From Hippopus hippopus (Eukaryota > Mollusca > Bivalvia > Cardiida > Cardiidae), in assembly GCA_946811185.2 (NCBI GenBank), contig OX328108.1, positions 21,957,239-22,021,238 on the forward strand: a stretch of 64,000 nucleotides of DNA, written 5' to 3'. The notes beneath the pieces were generated by a model that saw only the letters and a list, made by a program, of their open reading frames with translations, searched no databases and had not been told where the DNA came from. Positions 44,901 to 53,143 of the stretch are shown one piece after another. Both the position numbers and the translations under genes were made by a program. The first letter of the stretch is position 1; each line of letters begins with the position of its first letter.

Positions 44901-47900
44901 TTTGATGTGCCCTAATATGACATTCATTTGAGCCATGCTCTGCCAAAGGGGGTATAATACATCTCCATGATGCATTATACCAAGCAAATAATCATAGAAT
45001 TATTGATCCATAAAATCCATTTTGTCCAACCAGTAGAATGGTCCTTTGACATGCAGAAAACTGACCAAAAGCAAAAAGTTTTGAGCCAGGTCAGACTGCA
45101 CAGGTTGACCTGGGTTGATACTTTTTGAACATTTATTAACTCTTTACCAAACAATCCCGACTTTTAACGACTCTGAGAAAGAAGCCTTTTGAAAACATTG
45201 TGGGAAAAGGAGAAAATGCTGGTAACCAGCATTTTCTCCTTTTCCCACAATGTTTTCTATCCTTCCCAAACCAAATTTAAATTTTTCAGTCACATTTATT
45301 TTGTCGTCTGCAAATGCTTTCAATTTGGACCAGTCTACAATCTTGTCGTTTGGTAAAGAGTTAATTACCCTTTCAGAGAGCTTGGCTCATTTATGCATTA
45401 TTGGTTGTGTCATGCTAATCTTTACTTTCCCTTTCTACAGAATGCAGAACACAACTCGTACACTGCTCTGAAGGAAGGGAAAGTAAAAGTGCCTGTGCTT
45501 ACCCCCAAACAGAACAAAGAGATACAGGTACTGGTCAGTTTTTTAGGCACAAAATGAGTGTGCTCGAAGTGAGGAATTTCGTGATTTGTTGTAATGTTTT
45601 GTAGGTTTTTACAAAATCCTTGTTTGACATGCATCCTATTTGACATTTTGTTCTGTATCTTAAAATTCGAGTTTCCCAAATATTATGCAACCACATGTAG
45701 AACGCTTTTAATTTATTGTCTTTCAGCTGACTTTTTTTTTGAAAACAAGGCAATTGTACAAATTGCCCAAGAAATTTCTTCTAATGCTATCATGTTTTCA
45801 CTTGTGTCATATCTTGTTCACATCTGGTGTAGAAGCTGGTACAAGCAAGTTCTCATCAATTTACTCGGGCAATTACACCTTTAGATGCTCTGCATTAGAG
45901 CATTGGGGTGGCAGCATTATGTTGATATTGCATCACACAGCCCATGTGTAGTTGTAAAATTTAACTCTTTACCAAACGACAAAGTTTTAGACTTGTCCAA
46001 ACTGAAAGCATTTGCAGACGACAACATAAACATGACTCAAAAATTGAAACTTGACTTTAGAAGAGTAGAAAACATTGTGGGAAAAGGAGAAAATGCTGGT
46101 TACCAGCATTTTCTCCTTTTCCCACAATGTTTTCAGAAGGCTTCTTCCTCTGGGTCATAAAAACCAGGGATCGTTTGGTTAAGGGTTAAGCAGACTTTTT
46201 GAAGCCAAGATTGTAAAAGAATATTTTGAATGGCAACATAGTGAAAGGAACATGAACAATTGATGTACTACTGTGGGAAAATGTTAAAAACAGTGCCTTT
46301 AACCCTTTACCAAACAAAACCTTGTTTTTACGGCCCAGAGACAGAAACCTTTTGAAAACATTGTGGAAAAAGGTGAAAATGCTGGTAACCAGCATTTTCT
46401 CCTTTTCCCACAATGTTTTGTACCCTTTCCACTAGAACTTTCAATTTTTAACTCACATTAATTTTGTCGTCTGCGGAAGTTTTCAATTTAGACCAGTCCA
46501 AAACTTTTTTGTTTGATAAAAAGTTAATTCTTAACCAAACAACAAATTTCAGCCTTGTCCAAATTGAAAGCATTAGCAGGTGACCAACTATATGTGACTC
46601 GGAAATTGACATTTGTTTATGGAAGGGTAGAAAACTTTGTGGGAAAAGGAGAAAATGCTGGTTTCCTGTTCTCTTTAGGGCCGTTAAAGCTGGGGATTGT
46701 GTAGTAAAGGATTAATTCTACAGACTCATTCAAATTATTCTGCTAAACTTCACAACTTGACTTCACAAAACTTCACAGTCTGATCTTGACTTCATAAAGC
46801 TTTAATCTTACCTTGAAGTTCACTTAACCTTTTTCTTCAGGATCATGGAATCAAATGGGAAAAGTTGAAAGCTTATGATATTTACTAAGGGCCATTATTT
46901 TTTCCTTTGAAGTTTTCATTTGCCTCTTTCCCAAGCAGTACCATATTTTAACATCCCCGAGGAAGGAAGCTCTATAAGCTTTTATATACATCATGGCAAA
47001 AGGAGATAATGCGGGTTACCAGCATTTCCTCCTTTTCTCACATTGTTTTTAAAAGCCTTCTTTCCCAAGATCAGTAAAAGTTAGGATTATGTGGTAAAGG
47101 GCTAACCTTTTACTACACAACAAAATTTTAGACCTGTCCGAATTGAAAGCATTTGCAGATGACAGTTTCATTGTGGCCAATATGAAATGATTTTTCTTTG
47201 ATAGGGTAGAAAACATTGTGGGAAAAGGAGAAAATGTTGGTAACCAGCATTTTCTCCTTTTCCCACAATGTTTTCAAAATACTTCTCTTTCAGGGGCGTT
47301 AAAAGTCGTCATTGTGTGGTAAAGGGTTGATATTTGAGGGTGTATTTACAGAAATTCTACCAGACAGTGATGAAGAAGAGTTCTAAGCAACTGAAGAACC
47401 TACAGGGTAAACCTCTGAATGCCCCAGCTACAAACTACTGCCAGATGTTACAGGAGATAGCCGAGGCACAGAGGTTTGAGGTCCTGTATACAGACATCCC
47501 AGAACTCAGTGCTTATGGTAAGTAGAGTTGTCTTTAAACCCTCTACCAAACAATCCTGTGTTTTAACGACCCTGTGCTAGAAGGCTTTTAAAAACATTGT
47601 GGGAGTAGGAGAAAATGCTGCTAACCAGCATTTTCTCCTTTTCCCACAACGTTTTCTACCATGTCAAAGACAGAAGTCATCATTTAAGCAAAATTTTTAT
47701 TTGTCTCAGTGGTGTGGAAATCCTAGAAATTTCTACTTGTGCATGGACAAGTAAATTAAAAAAGTCCACTTGTCCGCCAGTGTGGCTTACTTGTCCAAAA
47801 CAAAACAGTTTTAAATTGCATTCAACCACGCCTTGTCAAAAAGACCATCTTGTCAAAAAGAGCATGTCTGTCTTGTTTATCATATTCCTTGTCCCGGTAC

Positions 47901-50900
47901 GTTTTATATTTATATTTGGAGCTGCCGGATGCTTCCGAGGTCTAAGACTTCTCACATTCTGTTGCTTCAAGATTTAATAAAAAGAAAACGATCAAATTTC
48001 TCTGATTTTATGCATCAATTGATTGCTGAATCACAAATTGTTTCGGTTTGAGATGGTTTCCAGCAGAGGAGATATTGCCTAAACCACGGCCCATTAGCAC
48101 CGAAGCTGTACCATCAGATTAAAGGCTAAAATATTCGTATATGCAACATTGTTGTAACAGATCTTTGAATCGGTGCTAAAATGATAAATACAGTAAAACC
48201 TCGATAATTCAAAGTCCCAAGGGGATAAGCAAATGTTCGAATTTGCGCGGTGTTCGAATTATCGAAAATGTCTAAAAAAAAATGCATTCCCTTCAAGATC
48301 GACAATCAAACTATACTTCCCAAGCGACAGAACCTTGTTAATGTTCCAGCTTGATTCATTCATTTACTACTTTTAAACAATATCATACCAAAAGGGTTAT
48401 TTTCTGAAAATGTTCCTGTTTTGATCATATGAGTTCTTGGATTTTAGATTGAATATTTAGCCTTTCTTTCTATAGTTTTTAGAAAAGGTGTGTACTGTAA
48501 TTGTTACAAAATCATATGATCTGCCCTTTCACATTCACCCCCTATAACCTTCGTCCTTTCTTTTATGATAGAACTTTTATACGCCCGTTGAAGACAGGAC
48601 GTATTATGGGATCACCCATGGCGAACGGGCGGGTGGGCGAGCGGCGTCCAGTTCTTTGTCCGGAGCATAACTTTGTCATCTCCAGTCCGATTGACTTGAA
48701 ACTTGGCATTTGTGTTTGTTGCAATAATACAGTGTGCAGTGCGAAAGAACCATAACTCTACCTCGTGCTGTCTTTGAGTTATTTCCCTTTGATCGTCATT
48801 TTTACAGCATTTTCTGCTTGTCTGGAATATAACTTTGTCATCTCTAGTCTGAACATCTTCAAATTTGGTATGCATGATTGTTGAAAAAATTACGGAGTGC
48901 AGTGCACAAGAACCATAACTCTTCCTAGCACAAATTTTGAGTTAATCCCCCTTTGATCTTTATTTTTATAGCATTTCTTGCTTGTTTAGCCACTGGCAAA
49001 TTTTAGCAAGTGGCTTTTTTTTCCACTCGCAAAATTAGGATTGCATTTTTTTGAAGCCCAGCATGCCCAGCAATGTTAAAGAACGAATGGCCAATACAAA
49101 CTCTATTCTATTACATAATCTGTCGACTAGAGACAACAACGAAACAAAAAAGAACGTCAATTAATATTAAAACCATCATTTAACTATCAATTCAATATCA
49201 GTTGAATATCTGTTCTCAGGCCAAATTAAATTTCTATAAAATTTACAATGGTGGATGATTTTGTAAATGAATTATGGACGTATCCCATCCGAATATCTGC
49301 ATGTCCGATAACTGGTTTAGCAAGTCCACCACGTCCAAATCGCTTCATGTTGTTATTTGAGCATGATAATTATCTTTTCATGACAGATTGACAAATATTT
49401 CTGTTTTATAATCAGAGATTAAATTTGCCTACCGGTTTTTCCGTATAATAAACGCAAAATCATGGCATTGGCCGTGAGTGCAGACGAACACACTTGGCTC
49501 ACGGAACTCGGATAACGAACGACAACTCTGAGGCTTCAATTGCGACATGTAAAATTATTAACAGCCGTCGAAGGGTATTCTCAGTGTGACATGATTGATG
49601 TTTATCCAGAACGAAAAGAATTACCTTACCTTGTACATATGAAATTTAGTACATTTTGGTGATTGTTCTTCAATAATTTGTACTCGCATCTTTTATCGAG
49701 TGCTTGAAATTTCAATTCGCACTTTCAAATTCTGACTCGCATTTTGCAAGTAAATATGTGGGAATTTCGAACCCTGTAATTTTTGGGTTATGGGTTCAAA
49801 TTCTGACTCGGTCAAATCTCCTTTCAAAGATTAATCAAAGTCTACCAGTGCTGAAGACTGTTTCCACTTTCTGTATGTTGAGAAGCGTTTTTGTATACTG
49901 TATACCTTGTCTTTAGGAATGCATGAATAGGTGCATTGGCATTATTTTAATGAAATGGTGTTGAAAACCATGTTATACAAAACGAACATGGTTTTATGAA
50001 TGGCATACAGATATGTGGCAGTTAAAATTTTACTTTGCAGTTGAATGCATTACAGTTTTTATATGCCCGAAGGGTCGTATTATGTTACGGCTCCGGTCAT
50101 CCGTCCGTCTGTCTGTCCGTCCGTCCATTCGTCTGTTAGTAGTTTCTTGTGTGCACAACTCCTCCTACAGCTTCCATCGGAATAACTTGAAACTTACCAC
50201 AATGAATCTCTATGGTGTGTAGTTGTGCATGTGACTCTTAAAATTTGGATCTCTGTAGGCATTCTAGATTTTAACCCATTTCACTGACAAGCCCCTTCAG
50301 GCGTATATGCGTCGCTCTGCGAAGCTCTTGTTTCAATCTAGTTGCCGCGGATTTTTCAATCCGCGGACAACTAGATTGAAAAAAGTCACTTGTCCGACCC
50401 TGGGTAATTGCCTGAATTTAAGTCTGTACTTGGGACTGCTTAGTTAAAAAAGGAGTGTCTCACAAAATTCAGACATCACAGATCCACGTAAGAATTCTCT
50501 TTCTTGCAAGAGTACCAATTGGTTATAGCTGTATACCTGATGGGCCATGCTCTGGCAATAGGGGGCTTAATGCATCTCCTTGATGCATGATGCAAGTCAT
50601 CACATTACTATGGATCCATAAAATCCATTTGTCTAACTATTGTTACGGGAGACCACTCCTTCATGCATGGCTTCATCCCGATTTAAATACAATACCTAAC
50701 AACTGCGTTTGGGAGAATTCTCTTTAGCTCAGTGGTTATGGTGTTGGCCTTTCGTCCGGGCGTTCTAGGTTCGAATCCTGCCCAGTCCTTGTATTTCTGC
50801 TTTGCATTTGTTTCTTTGTTACGGACTTTGTTCGTAAGACTATTGACTGAAGCATGAAGTGGACTTGTCCTTTGACATGCAAAAAAATGACCAATAGCAA

Positions 50901-51445
50901 AAAGTTTCGACATATGTCAGCCTGCACAGGCTGACCTGGCTTGATACTTTTTGCAGATGCATTAAGCCTCCTTTTCACAGAGTATGTCTCATTCATGTAT
51001 GTTCTTAAGTTACAAAGTTTTTAATGGCTTTAGCAAGTTTTGAGTCTGGCAGCATGAAATGGCAGTTAATAGAATATCATTGGGAAAGAGTAAAACTAAA
51101 GTTATTCTATGCTCATACAGATTCTTTGATTCAATCTTCATAAAATGGATTGAATATGTACATGGTGACAATTCGAATTACCACTTATAACCTATGTTTT
51201 GATGAAGAACTAAGATGATCTTTTTCTATAAGCCTTGGAATATTCCATTTCTCTGTACCTCTGGAAAGTGGACAAAGCACTGATGTTTTATTGTATTGTC
51301 TGTTTCAGGCATGCATCAGTGTCTGGTACAGCTATCAACCATGCCAGTTGCTGTATGCCATGGCACAGGACCAACAGTGGATGAGGCCCATGCAGGGGCT
51401 GCGCATCATGCACTTCAGTACCTGAAGTTGATGACAAAGTCATAA
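32774..51445 (+). CDS. TARBP2/PRKRA/Loquacious-type dsRNA-binding protein
   Basis: Seven exons (32774-32942, 36070-36172, 37800-37975, 41602-41729, 45441-45527, 47352-47517, 51309-51445) splice at GT-AG sites with consistent phases into 322 codons including stop. The protein has three dsRNA-binding domains: residues ~9-76 (GKTPISYLQEL ... GSSKKKAKHAAAQAAL), ~104-170 (NPVGELQEL ... SKKAAKRIAAQNML) and ~249-316 (NYCQMLQEIAE ... AHHALQYLKLM). An acidic patch EEEEDDE follows domain 2. The first two keep the KKxAK RNA-contacting motif; the third lacks it, as in family members where it serves Dicer binding and dimerisation. Length (321 aa) fits PRKRA (313). This family partners Dicer in small-RNA loading in the cytoplasm. 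The orthologue (TARBP2 versus PRKRA) is not separable here. The ATG directly follows an AG acceptor. Confidence 0.93.
33022..33252 (-). repeat. MITE-B copy (R), intron 1
   Basis: TTAACTCTTTACCAAACAAC start, palindrome near 33130-33195, TTAAGTGGTAAAGGTTTAA end. 79 bp after exon 1. Confidence 0.87.
33249..33805 (+). repeat. Tandem duplication of ~280 bp
   Basis: Two diverged units (33258-33530, 33541-33805), each starting GTAGTGGAGCTG and ending with GCAAATCATAGAC followed by GT-rich sequence. Unit function unknown. Confidence 0.8.
33806..34158. other. Intronic, nothing recognised
   Basis: AAGCCCATAGGTA is repeated at 33885 and 33918; otherwise no feature. Confidence 0.4.
34159..34491 (+). 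mobile_element. tRNA-derived SINE with target duplication
   Basis: SINE body 34171-34479 with 12-bp duplications CTGAAGTCACAG (34159-34170, 34480-34491). The head is tRNA-like: the first eight bases GCCGAGCC pair with GGCTCGGC at 34240, the A box is at TCTCAGTCGGTAGCGTGG and the B box at GTGGGTTTGATCCC. The tail ends ATCAATCAATCA. Related fragments occur at 49795-49990, 61862-61975 and (head, minus) 63590-63665. Confidence 0.88.
35058..35150 (-). repeat. MITE-B left-end fragment (R)
   Basis: TTAACCCTTTACCACACTGC followed by the GAAAGCTTTTGCAGATGAC block, then truncated. Confidence 0.65.
35356..35584 (+). repeat. MITE-B copy (F)
   Basis: TTAACCCTTTACCACACAAT to TTTGGTAAAGGATTAA with an almost perfect central palindrome. 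Confidence 0.88.
35604..35905 (+). repeat. Family D element
   Basis: Starts GGCCATGCTCTGTGAAAAGG and ends TGCAGAGCATGGCT, with the GTCAGC...GCTGAC internal inverted piece and GGATCCATAATCATGAGATG block. Uninterrupted copy. Confidence 0.75.
36070..36172 (+). CDS. Coding exon 2 (dsRBD1, KKxAK part)
   Basis: Acceptor TTATTGCAG; encodes GSSKKKAKHAAAQAAL and a short linker. Donor GTAAAT. Phase 1 in, phase 2 out. Confidence 0.92.
36190..36610 (+). repeat. Nested MITE-B pair
   Basis: A clear MITE-B (F) at 36251-36475 (TTAACCCTTTACCACACAAT to GTAAAGGGTTAA) sits inside a more decayed MITE-B. The outer left part is CCCTGTACCAAACAATTCAG; its right part includes AGAGGGGAAAATGC and CTTCTTCAGGGTTGTT. Confidence 0.7.
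36690..37015 (+). repeat. Two ~145-bp tandem units of a dispersed element
   Basis: Units share TTTGACATTTTGTAATATCT and AAGGGGAACC, then CAGGTAACC and CAATTATGCCCCCTTTT. A single unit recurs at 43680-43830, and both are followed by AGCCAAGNGTTNGCACC. Confidence 0.7.
37039..37743 (-). mobile_element. hAT-like repeat, inverted relative to 28942
   Basis: CAGGGTTTTCC left end and GGAAAGCCCTG right end; includes GGGGTCACAATGACCCCC. A convincing 8-bp duplication was not found. Confidence 0.55.
37800..37975 (+). CDS. Coding exon 3 (dsRBD2, first part)
   Basis: Acceptor TTTACCATACAG; encodes NPVGELQELTQKKLMKPPIY and EQGPPHAREFVCTVKLG. Donor GTAACT. Confidence 0.92.
37987..38203 (+). repeat. MITE-B copy (F), 11 bp after exon 3
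   Basis: TTAACCCTGTACCACACAAT to GGGAATGGTTAA; the palindrome is partly deleted. It shares its final TTAA with the next MITE-B. Confidence 0.83.
38200..38672 (-). repeat. MITE-B copy (R) split by a SINE
   Basis: Begins at the TTAA that ends the previous copy, is interrupted at 38218-38486 by a SINE, and resumes TTTACCAAACAACAAAACTT to AAGTGTTAA 38669-38672. Confidence 0.82.
38206..38498 (+). mobile_element. tRNA-derived SINE inside a MITE-B
   Basis: Body 38218-38486 with 12-bp target duplication CTTTACCAAACA (38206-38217, 38487-38498). tRNA-like A box TGGATGACTAAGTGGTGAGC and B box GTGAGTTCGATACC; the tail is AACCAACCAACCAA. Distinct head from the 34171 SINE but the same type of body. Confidence 0.88.
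38947..40525 (+). repeat. Family D element with a nested pearl-like insertion
   Basis: Left part GAGTCATGCTTTGTGAAAAG to about 39040; right part resumes 40372 (GCATGTCAAAGGATGATTCT) and ends TAGAGCATGGCTC. The 39040-40371 insert is described separately. Confidence 0.75.
39040..40371 (+). mobile_element. Pearl/HINE-like element with ~160-bp core repeats
   Basis: Starts TTTTTAGCTCACCTGAG, then a CCGTCCGT microsatellite (39098-39130), two units of ~160 bp with CTCTAGCATCTACAAATAT (39150, 39311), then about five units of ~160 bp each opening with TGTCCGGAGCATAACTTTGT-like sequence (39477, 39632, 39794, 39957, 40118). The 3' end is a hairpin GGACCA/TGGTCC (40351-40365) followed by TCTTGT. The layout (unique 5' part, tetranucleotide microsatellite, ~160-bp core repeats, short 3' hairpin) matches the bivalve pearl family, interpreted as Helentron-derived. 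Confidence 0.7.
40591..40818 (+). repeat. MITE-B copy (F)
   Basis: TTAACTCTTTACCACACAAT to GATAAGGGGTTAA; a MITE-A core fragment follows at 40819-40880. Confidence 0.87.
41193..41373. repeat. MITE-C, palindromic element
   Basis: 30-bp terminal inverted repeats: TTTCGATGAAAGGTGGAAAT... at 41193 and its near-complement ending 41373, with inverted internal sequence (TGCCACTC / GTGGCACAC). Preceded by a run of 12 G (41181-41192). Confidence 0.8.
41602..41729 (+). CDS. Coding exon 4 (dsRBD2, KKxAK part)
   Basis: Acceptor TGTATATTTAG; encodes SARSKKAAKRIAAQNML and the acidic EEEEDDE patch. Donor GTAAGT, phase 0 out. Confidence 0.92.
41884..42197 (+). mobile_element. Short pearl/Helentron-like element
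   Basis: TATACCCCCGCAAAACG start, CCGTCCGTCCGT microsatellite (41930), and 3' hairpin GTCAC/GTGAC (42174-42188) 8 nt before a CTAG-T end, as in Helitron/Helentron-type termini. Confidence 0.6.
42282..42510 (+). repeat. MITE-B copy (F), nested in family D
   Basis: TTAACCCTTTACCACACAAT to TTTGGTAAAGGGTTAA. Confidence 0.88.
42590..42845 (+). repeat. Old SINE
   Basis: TGTGTGGCTCAGTGGGATAT head and TCAAAATGGGCATAAAATAC near the 3' end, with ATCTATCAATCAG tail; the 3' part is shared with 52285-52510. Confidence 0.55.
43118..43258 (-). repeat. MITE-B (R) with central deletion
   Basis: TTTAACCTTTTATCTAACAA to GGGGCAAAAGGTTAA; palindrome missing. Confidence 0.6.
43264..43625 (+). repeat. Minisatellite, ~62-bp unit
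   Basis: Five to six imperfect units with the shared core AGCTTTGCTTTCAT, then TTTTGTGTGAAAGTCTTACC. Confidence 0.85.
43650..43900 (+). repeat. Dispersed element, one unit
   Basis: Single copy of the unit found twice at 36690-37015 (GACATTTTATAATATTCCTG ... CAGTTATGCCCCTTTTTT). Confidence 0.6.
44930..45388 (+). repeat. Family D element with nested MITE-B
   Basis: Starts GAGCCATGCTCTGCCAAAGG and ends CAGAGAGCTTGGCTC, with a MITE-B at 45136-45364 near its right end. Confidence 0.77.
45136..45364 (+). repeat. MITE-B reference copy (F)
   Basis: TTAACTCTTTACCAAACAAT to TTTGGTAAAGAGTTAA. Contains a perfect 67-nt palindrome at 45191-45257 (33-bp arms, single central A at 45224): one of the best preserved copies. 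Confidence 0.9.
45441..45527 (+). CDS. Coding exon 5 (linker between dsRBD2 and dsRBD3)
   Basis: Acceptor CCCTTTCTACAG; 29 codons, both ends phase 0. Encodes NAEHNSYTALKEGKVKVPVL. Donor GTACTG, a weaker consensus. Confidence 0.88.
45961..46189 (-). repeat. MITE-B copy (R)
   Basis: TTAACTCTTTACCAAACGAC to GTTTGGTTAAGGGTTAA; palindrome intact. Confidence 0.88.
46299..46527 (+). repeat. MITE-B copy (F)
   Basis: TTAACCCTTTACCAAACAAA to TTTGATAAAAAGTTAA. Confidence 0.87.
46531..46715 (-). repeat. MITE-B copy (R), half palindrome
   Basis: Starts 3 bp after the previous copy; the second palindrome arm is deleted. Ends GTAGTAAAGGATTAA. Confidence 0.8.
46925..47105 (+). repeat. MITE-B copy (F), degenerate
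   Basis: CCCAAGCAGTACCATATTTT start region, GGCAAAAGGAGATAATGCGG half-palindrome and GTGGTAAAGGGCTAA end. Confidence 0.65.
47102..47330 (-). repeat. MITE-B copy (R) ending 22 bp before exon 6
   Basis: CTAACCTTTTACTACACAAC to GTGTGGTAAAGGGTTGA; palindrome near 47210-47276. Its right end is 22 bp from the exon 6 acceptor, so the branch point probably lies in the repeat. Confidence 0.85.
47352..47517 (+). CDS. Coding exon 6 (dsRBD3, first part)
   Basis: Acceptor GTGTATTTACAG; encodes KFYQTVMKKSSKQLKN and NYCQMLQEIAEAQRFEVLY. Donor GTAAGT. Confidence 0.92.
47534..47705 (+). repeat. MITE-B copy (F) starting 16 bp after exon 6
   Basis: TTAAACCCTCTACCAAACAA start, palindrome near 47595-47660; truncated at its right side by a hAT-like end at 47707. 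Confidence 0.83.
47707..48189 (+). mobile_element. hAT-like element, left part (second copy)
   Basis: Starts CAGTGGTGTGGAAATCC and aligns over ~480 bp with 22095-22560 (for example CAATTGATTGCTGAATCACA and TTGAGATGGTTTCCAGCAGA). A piece of its right-end region may be 50345-50398 (CCGCGGACAACTAGATTGAA); the rest is broken up by other insertions. Confidence 0.7.
48190..48275 (+). mobile_element. Pogo/Tigger-type terminal repeat
   Basis: ACAGTAAAACCTCGATAATTC start with GTTCGAATTATCGA further in, the typical terminal sequence of Tigger/pogo-like elements. Right end not found. Confidence 0.5.
48576..48985 (+). mobile_element. Pearl-like element with two core units
   Basis: TTTATACGCCCGTTGAAGAC start, then two ~160-bp core units (48658, 48815) closely matching the core of 39040-40371. 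3' end truncated at a Tail TTTCTTGCTTG. Confidence 0.65.
49795..49990 (+). repeat. SINE fragment
   Basis: GGGTTATGGGTTCAAATTCTG (B box-like), TTAGGAATGCATGAATAGGT and GGTGTTGAAAACCATGTTA are related to the 34171 SINE body. Confidence 0.5.
50059..50330 (+). mobile_element. Short pearl/Helentron-like element
   Basis: TATATGCCCGAAGGGTCGTA start, CCGTCCGTC microsatellite (50100-50130), end GCGTCGCTCTGCGAAGCTCTTG. Confidence 0.6.
50541..50991 (+). repeat. Family D element with a nested tRNA-like sequence
   Basis: Left GGGCCATGCTCTGGCAATAG to ~50645; right 50850-50991 (CTTTTCACAGAGTATGTCTC end). Confidence 0.7.
50706..50795 (+). repeat. tRNA-like SINE head
   Basis: A box TTTAGCTCAGTGGTTATGG and B box TAGGTTCGAATCCTG at tRNA-like spacing. 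No closed acceptor stem, so not called as a tRNA gene. Probably the head of a SINE inserted in family D. Confidence 0.6.
51309..51445 (+). CDS. Coding exon 7 (dsRBD3 end and stop)
   Basis: Acceptor GTCTGTTTCAG; encodes HQCLVQLSTMPVAVCHGTGP and ALQYLKLMTKS, then TAA. The CLVQLSTxPVAVCHG segment is the family's most conserved C-terminal block. Confidence 0.93.
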
Positions 51446-51981
51446 TCTTATTCACCAGGAGTTTTCATAGCCTCACAGTGACAAATAGTTCTGATAGGAA
51501 GTGAATTGTTCATCTACTACAATTTTTTTTTTTATATGTATGATATTCTTGTCTACTGCTAATGCATTTTGTCTCTATTCACTCATTACCACACAGGCTG
51601 TTTGTAAACGTAATTTAGTGCAAGTGAAGCAAAGTAGAAAGGTTTGACCAATTGAAGGAAAAGATTCTTTCTTTCTGTCTCATTTTTGATCTGGAAAACA
51701 TTGCTGAAAAAGGAACAGTGGCTTGTAACAAGCAATAGCTTCTCTTCCAGCAATGGTTTGAATGTGTAAGTCATATTTGTGCTGTAGTGGGTCAATTGAT
51801 TTTTTATGTACATGTACAGTTTGGTAGGTTTTCAGTAGTTAGTATTGTTATTTTGTAAAGTGTAAGTGTCTACAAAACTAGGATACTGTTAATGTTTGAC
51901 AAGAAGCTTCTTAACCTCTTACCTCACAATCCTGAGTTTTGTCTGCTAAAGGTCAACAAGTCCTGCTCAGCAGCCTATGGG

Positions 51982-52193
51982 TTAACATTTATCCTGCTAA
52001 ATAACTAAAATGAAATTTTTAATTCAATAACAAAAACCTAAATATTGCCGTTTCAAAGTAATATTTTGGGGAATAATATCTCTTTATCGGACAATATAGA
52101 TCCAAGATCAGACTGCACGTTCTGTGCAGTCTGATTTTGATCTACACTGTCTGCAAAAGGTCAGTGAGTCGCGCTTAGCAGCCTAAGGGTTAA
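51982..52193 (+). repeat. MITE-A copy
   Basis: TTAACATTTATCCTGCTAAA to CTTAGCAGCCTAAGGGTTAA; core palindrome GATCCAAGATCAGACTGCAC at 52107. Preceded by a MITE-B left end joined to another MITE-A right end (51913-51981). Confidence 0.85.
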
Positions 52194-52284
52194 TAATAGG
52201 CACAAATCCAGTTCAGTTCTAAGTCTTAGGGTTCCATTACAAGAGGATATTTTGGAAATGATGTACTATCCCTTGTTTTTAAGG

Positions 52285-52510
52285 GGTCCTGCATTGCTCA
52301 GTGGTAAAGTGTAGGACCCTTTAACCTGGAGGCCTTCAGTTCAGTCCTCAGTTGAAGCACTGGGTATTTGTTGGAGTGTCAGTGAGTTAGACACTTCTGA
52401 GCTGTAGCGTAGTATTGATGAAACCCAAGACATACATGTGTATTTGAGCTATTGCTATGATAAGACTCAAACAATGTTGAAAGTGGCATAAAATACCATT
52501 CAGTCAATAA
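52285..52510 (+). repeat. Old SINE
   Basis: GCATTGCTCAGTGGTAAAGT head (A box-like), TTCAGTTCAGTCCTCAG (B box-like) and GTGGCATAAAATACCATTCA end shared with 42590-42845. Confidence 0.6.
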
Positions 52511-52690
52511 GCCCATGATGTTATTTTTGTAGTAAATGAACAAATCCAATGGATCAAATTTTAATAAATATATTGCGGAATGTTATAGTACCTCCCAAAA
52601 CTGAAGCATGGAAGAAAAATGGAATGTATATGTAATATGATAGTCTCATGTTATAATGTGTATGTATTTTGATAGACTTGAGCCATATTT

Positions 52691-52866
52691 GGCTTGCAAC
52701 ACGCGAAAAGGGGCATTCGGACATTTGCGTAAAGTGTCGTCTCGGATCAGCCTACATTAGATTTTGTGCTACAGTACACTTGCGCAAAACAGAAAAATCA
52801 TATAAAAACGGAAAGTGTCGTTACGGATTAGCCTGTCCGAATGCCCCTTTTCGCATGTTGCAAGCC
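52691..52866. repeat. MITE-E, palindromic element in a family D copy
   Basis: Terminal inverted repeats of ~32 bp: GGCTTGCAACACGCGAAAAG... at 52691 and its near-complement ending 52866. ATTT on both sides may be the target duplication. Flanking 52679-52690 and 52867-52957 are family D. Confidence 0.82.
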
Positions 52867-52956
52867 ATTTAGTGTATCTCTGTGATGCATTATACAAAGC
52901 AAGTCATCACATAACTTGCAGAAAGGTTACCAAAAACAAGAAGTTTCGACACAGGT

Positions 52957-53090
52957 CGAAAGCATTTGCATACAACAAATTACAGAAGGCTCAAATGATG
53001 GAATTCTTCAATAAGGTAGATGGTTTCCAGCATTTTATGTTTTTCCAATACTGTTTCCAAAATGTTTTCCTTTGGGTCATTTAAGTAAAA
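52957..53090 (-). repeat. MITE-B fragment (R)
   Basis: GAAAGCATTTGCATACAACA to CTTTGGGTCATTTAAG; left end missing at the junction with family D. Confidence 0.55.
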
Positions 53091-53143
53091 GTTAACTCTG
53101 TCAGTGCAAAGGATATCAACTCGGCCTCTCAAAAGGATTTTTA

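Larger units (their letters stand above)
51446..52568 (+). other. Probable 3' UTR region
   Basis: No competing coding sequence. First AATAAA noted is at 52563-52568; it could be the polyadenylation signal, though repeats (degenerate MITE-B near 51580-51790, MITE-A, SINE) fill the interval. Confidence 0.35.

Noticed and set aside
50706..50795. A functional tRNA gene
   Set aside because: A and B boxes are present but the acceptor stem does not close and it sits inside a repeat; SINE head more likely.
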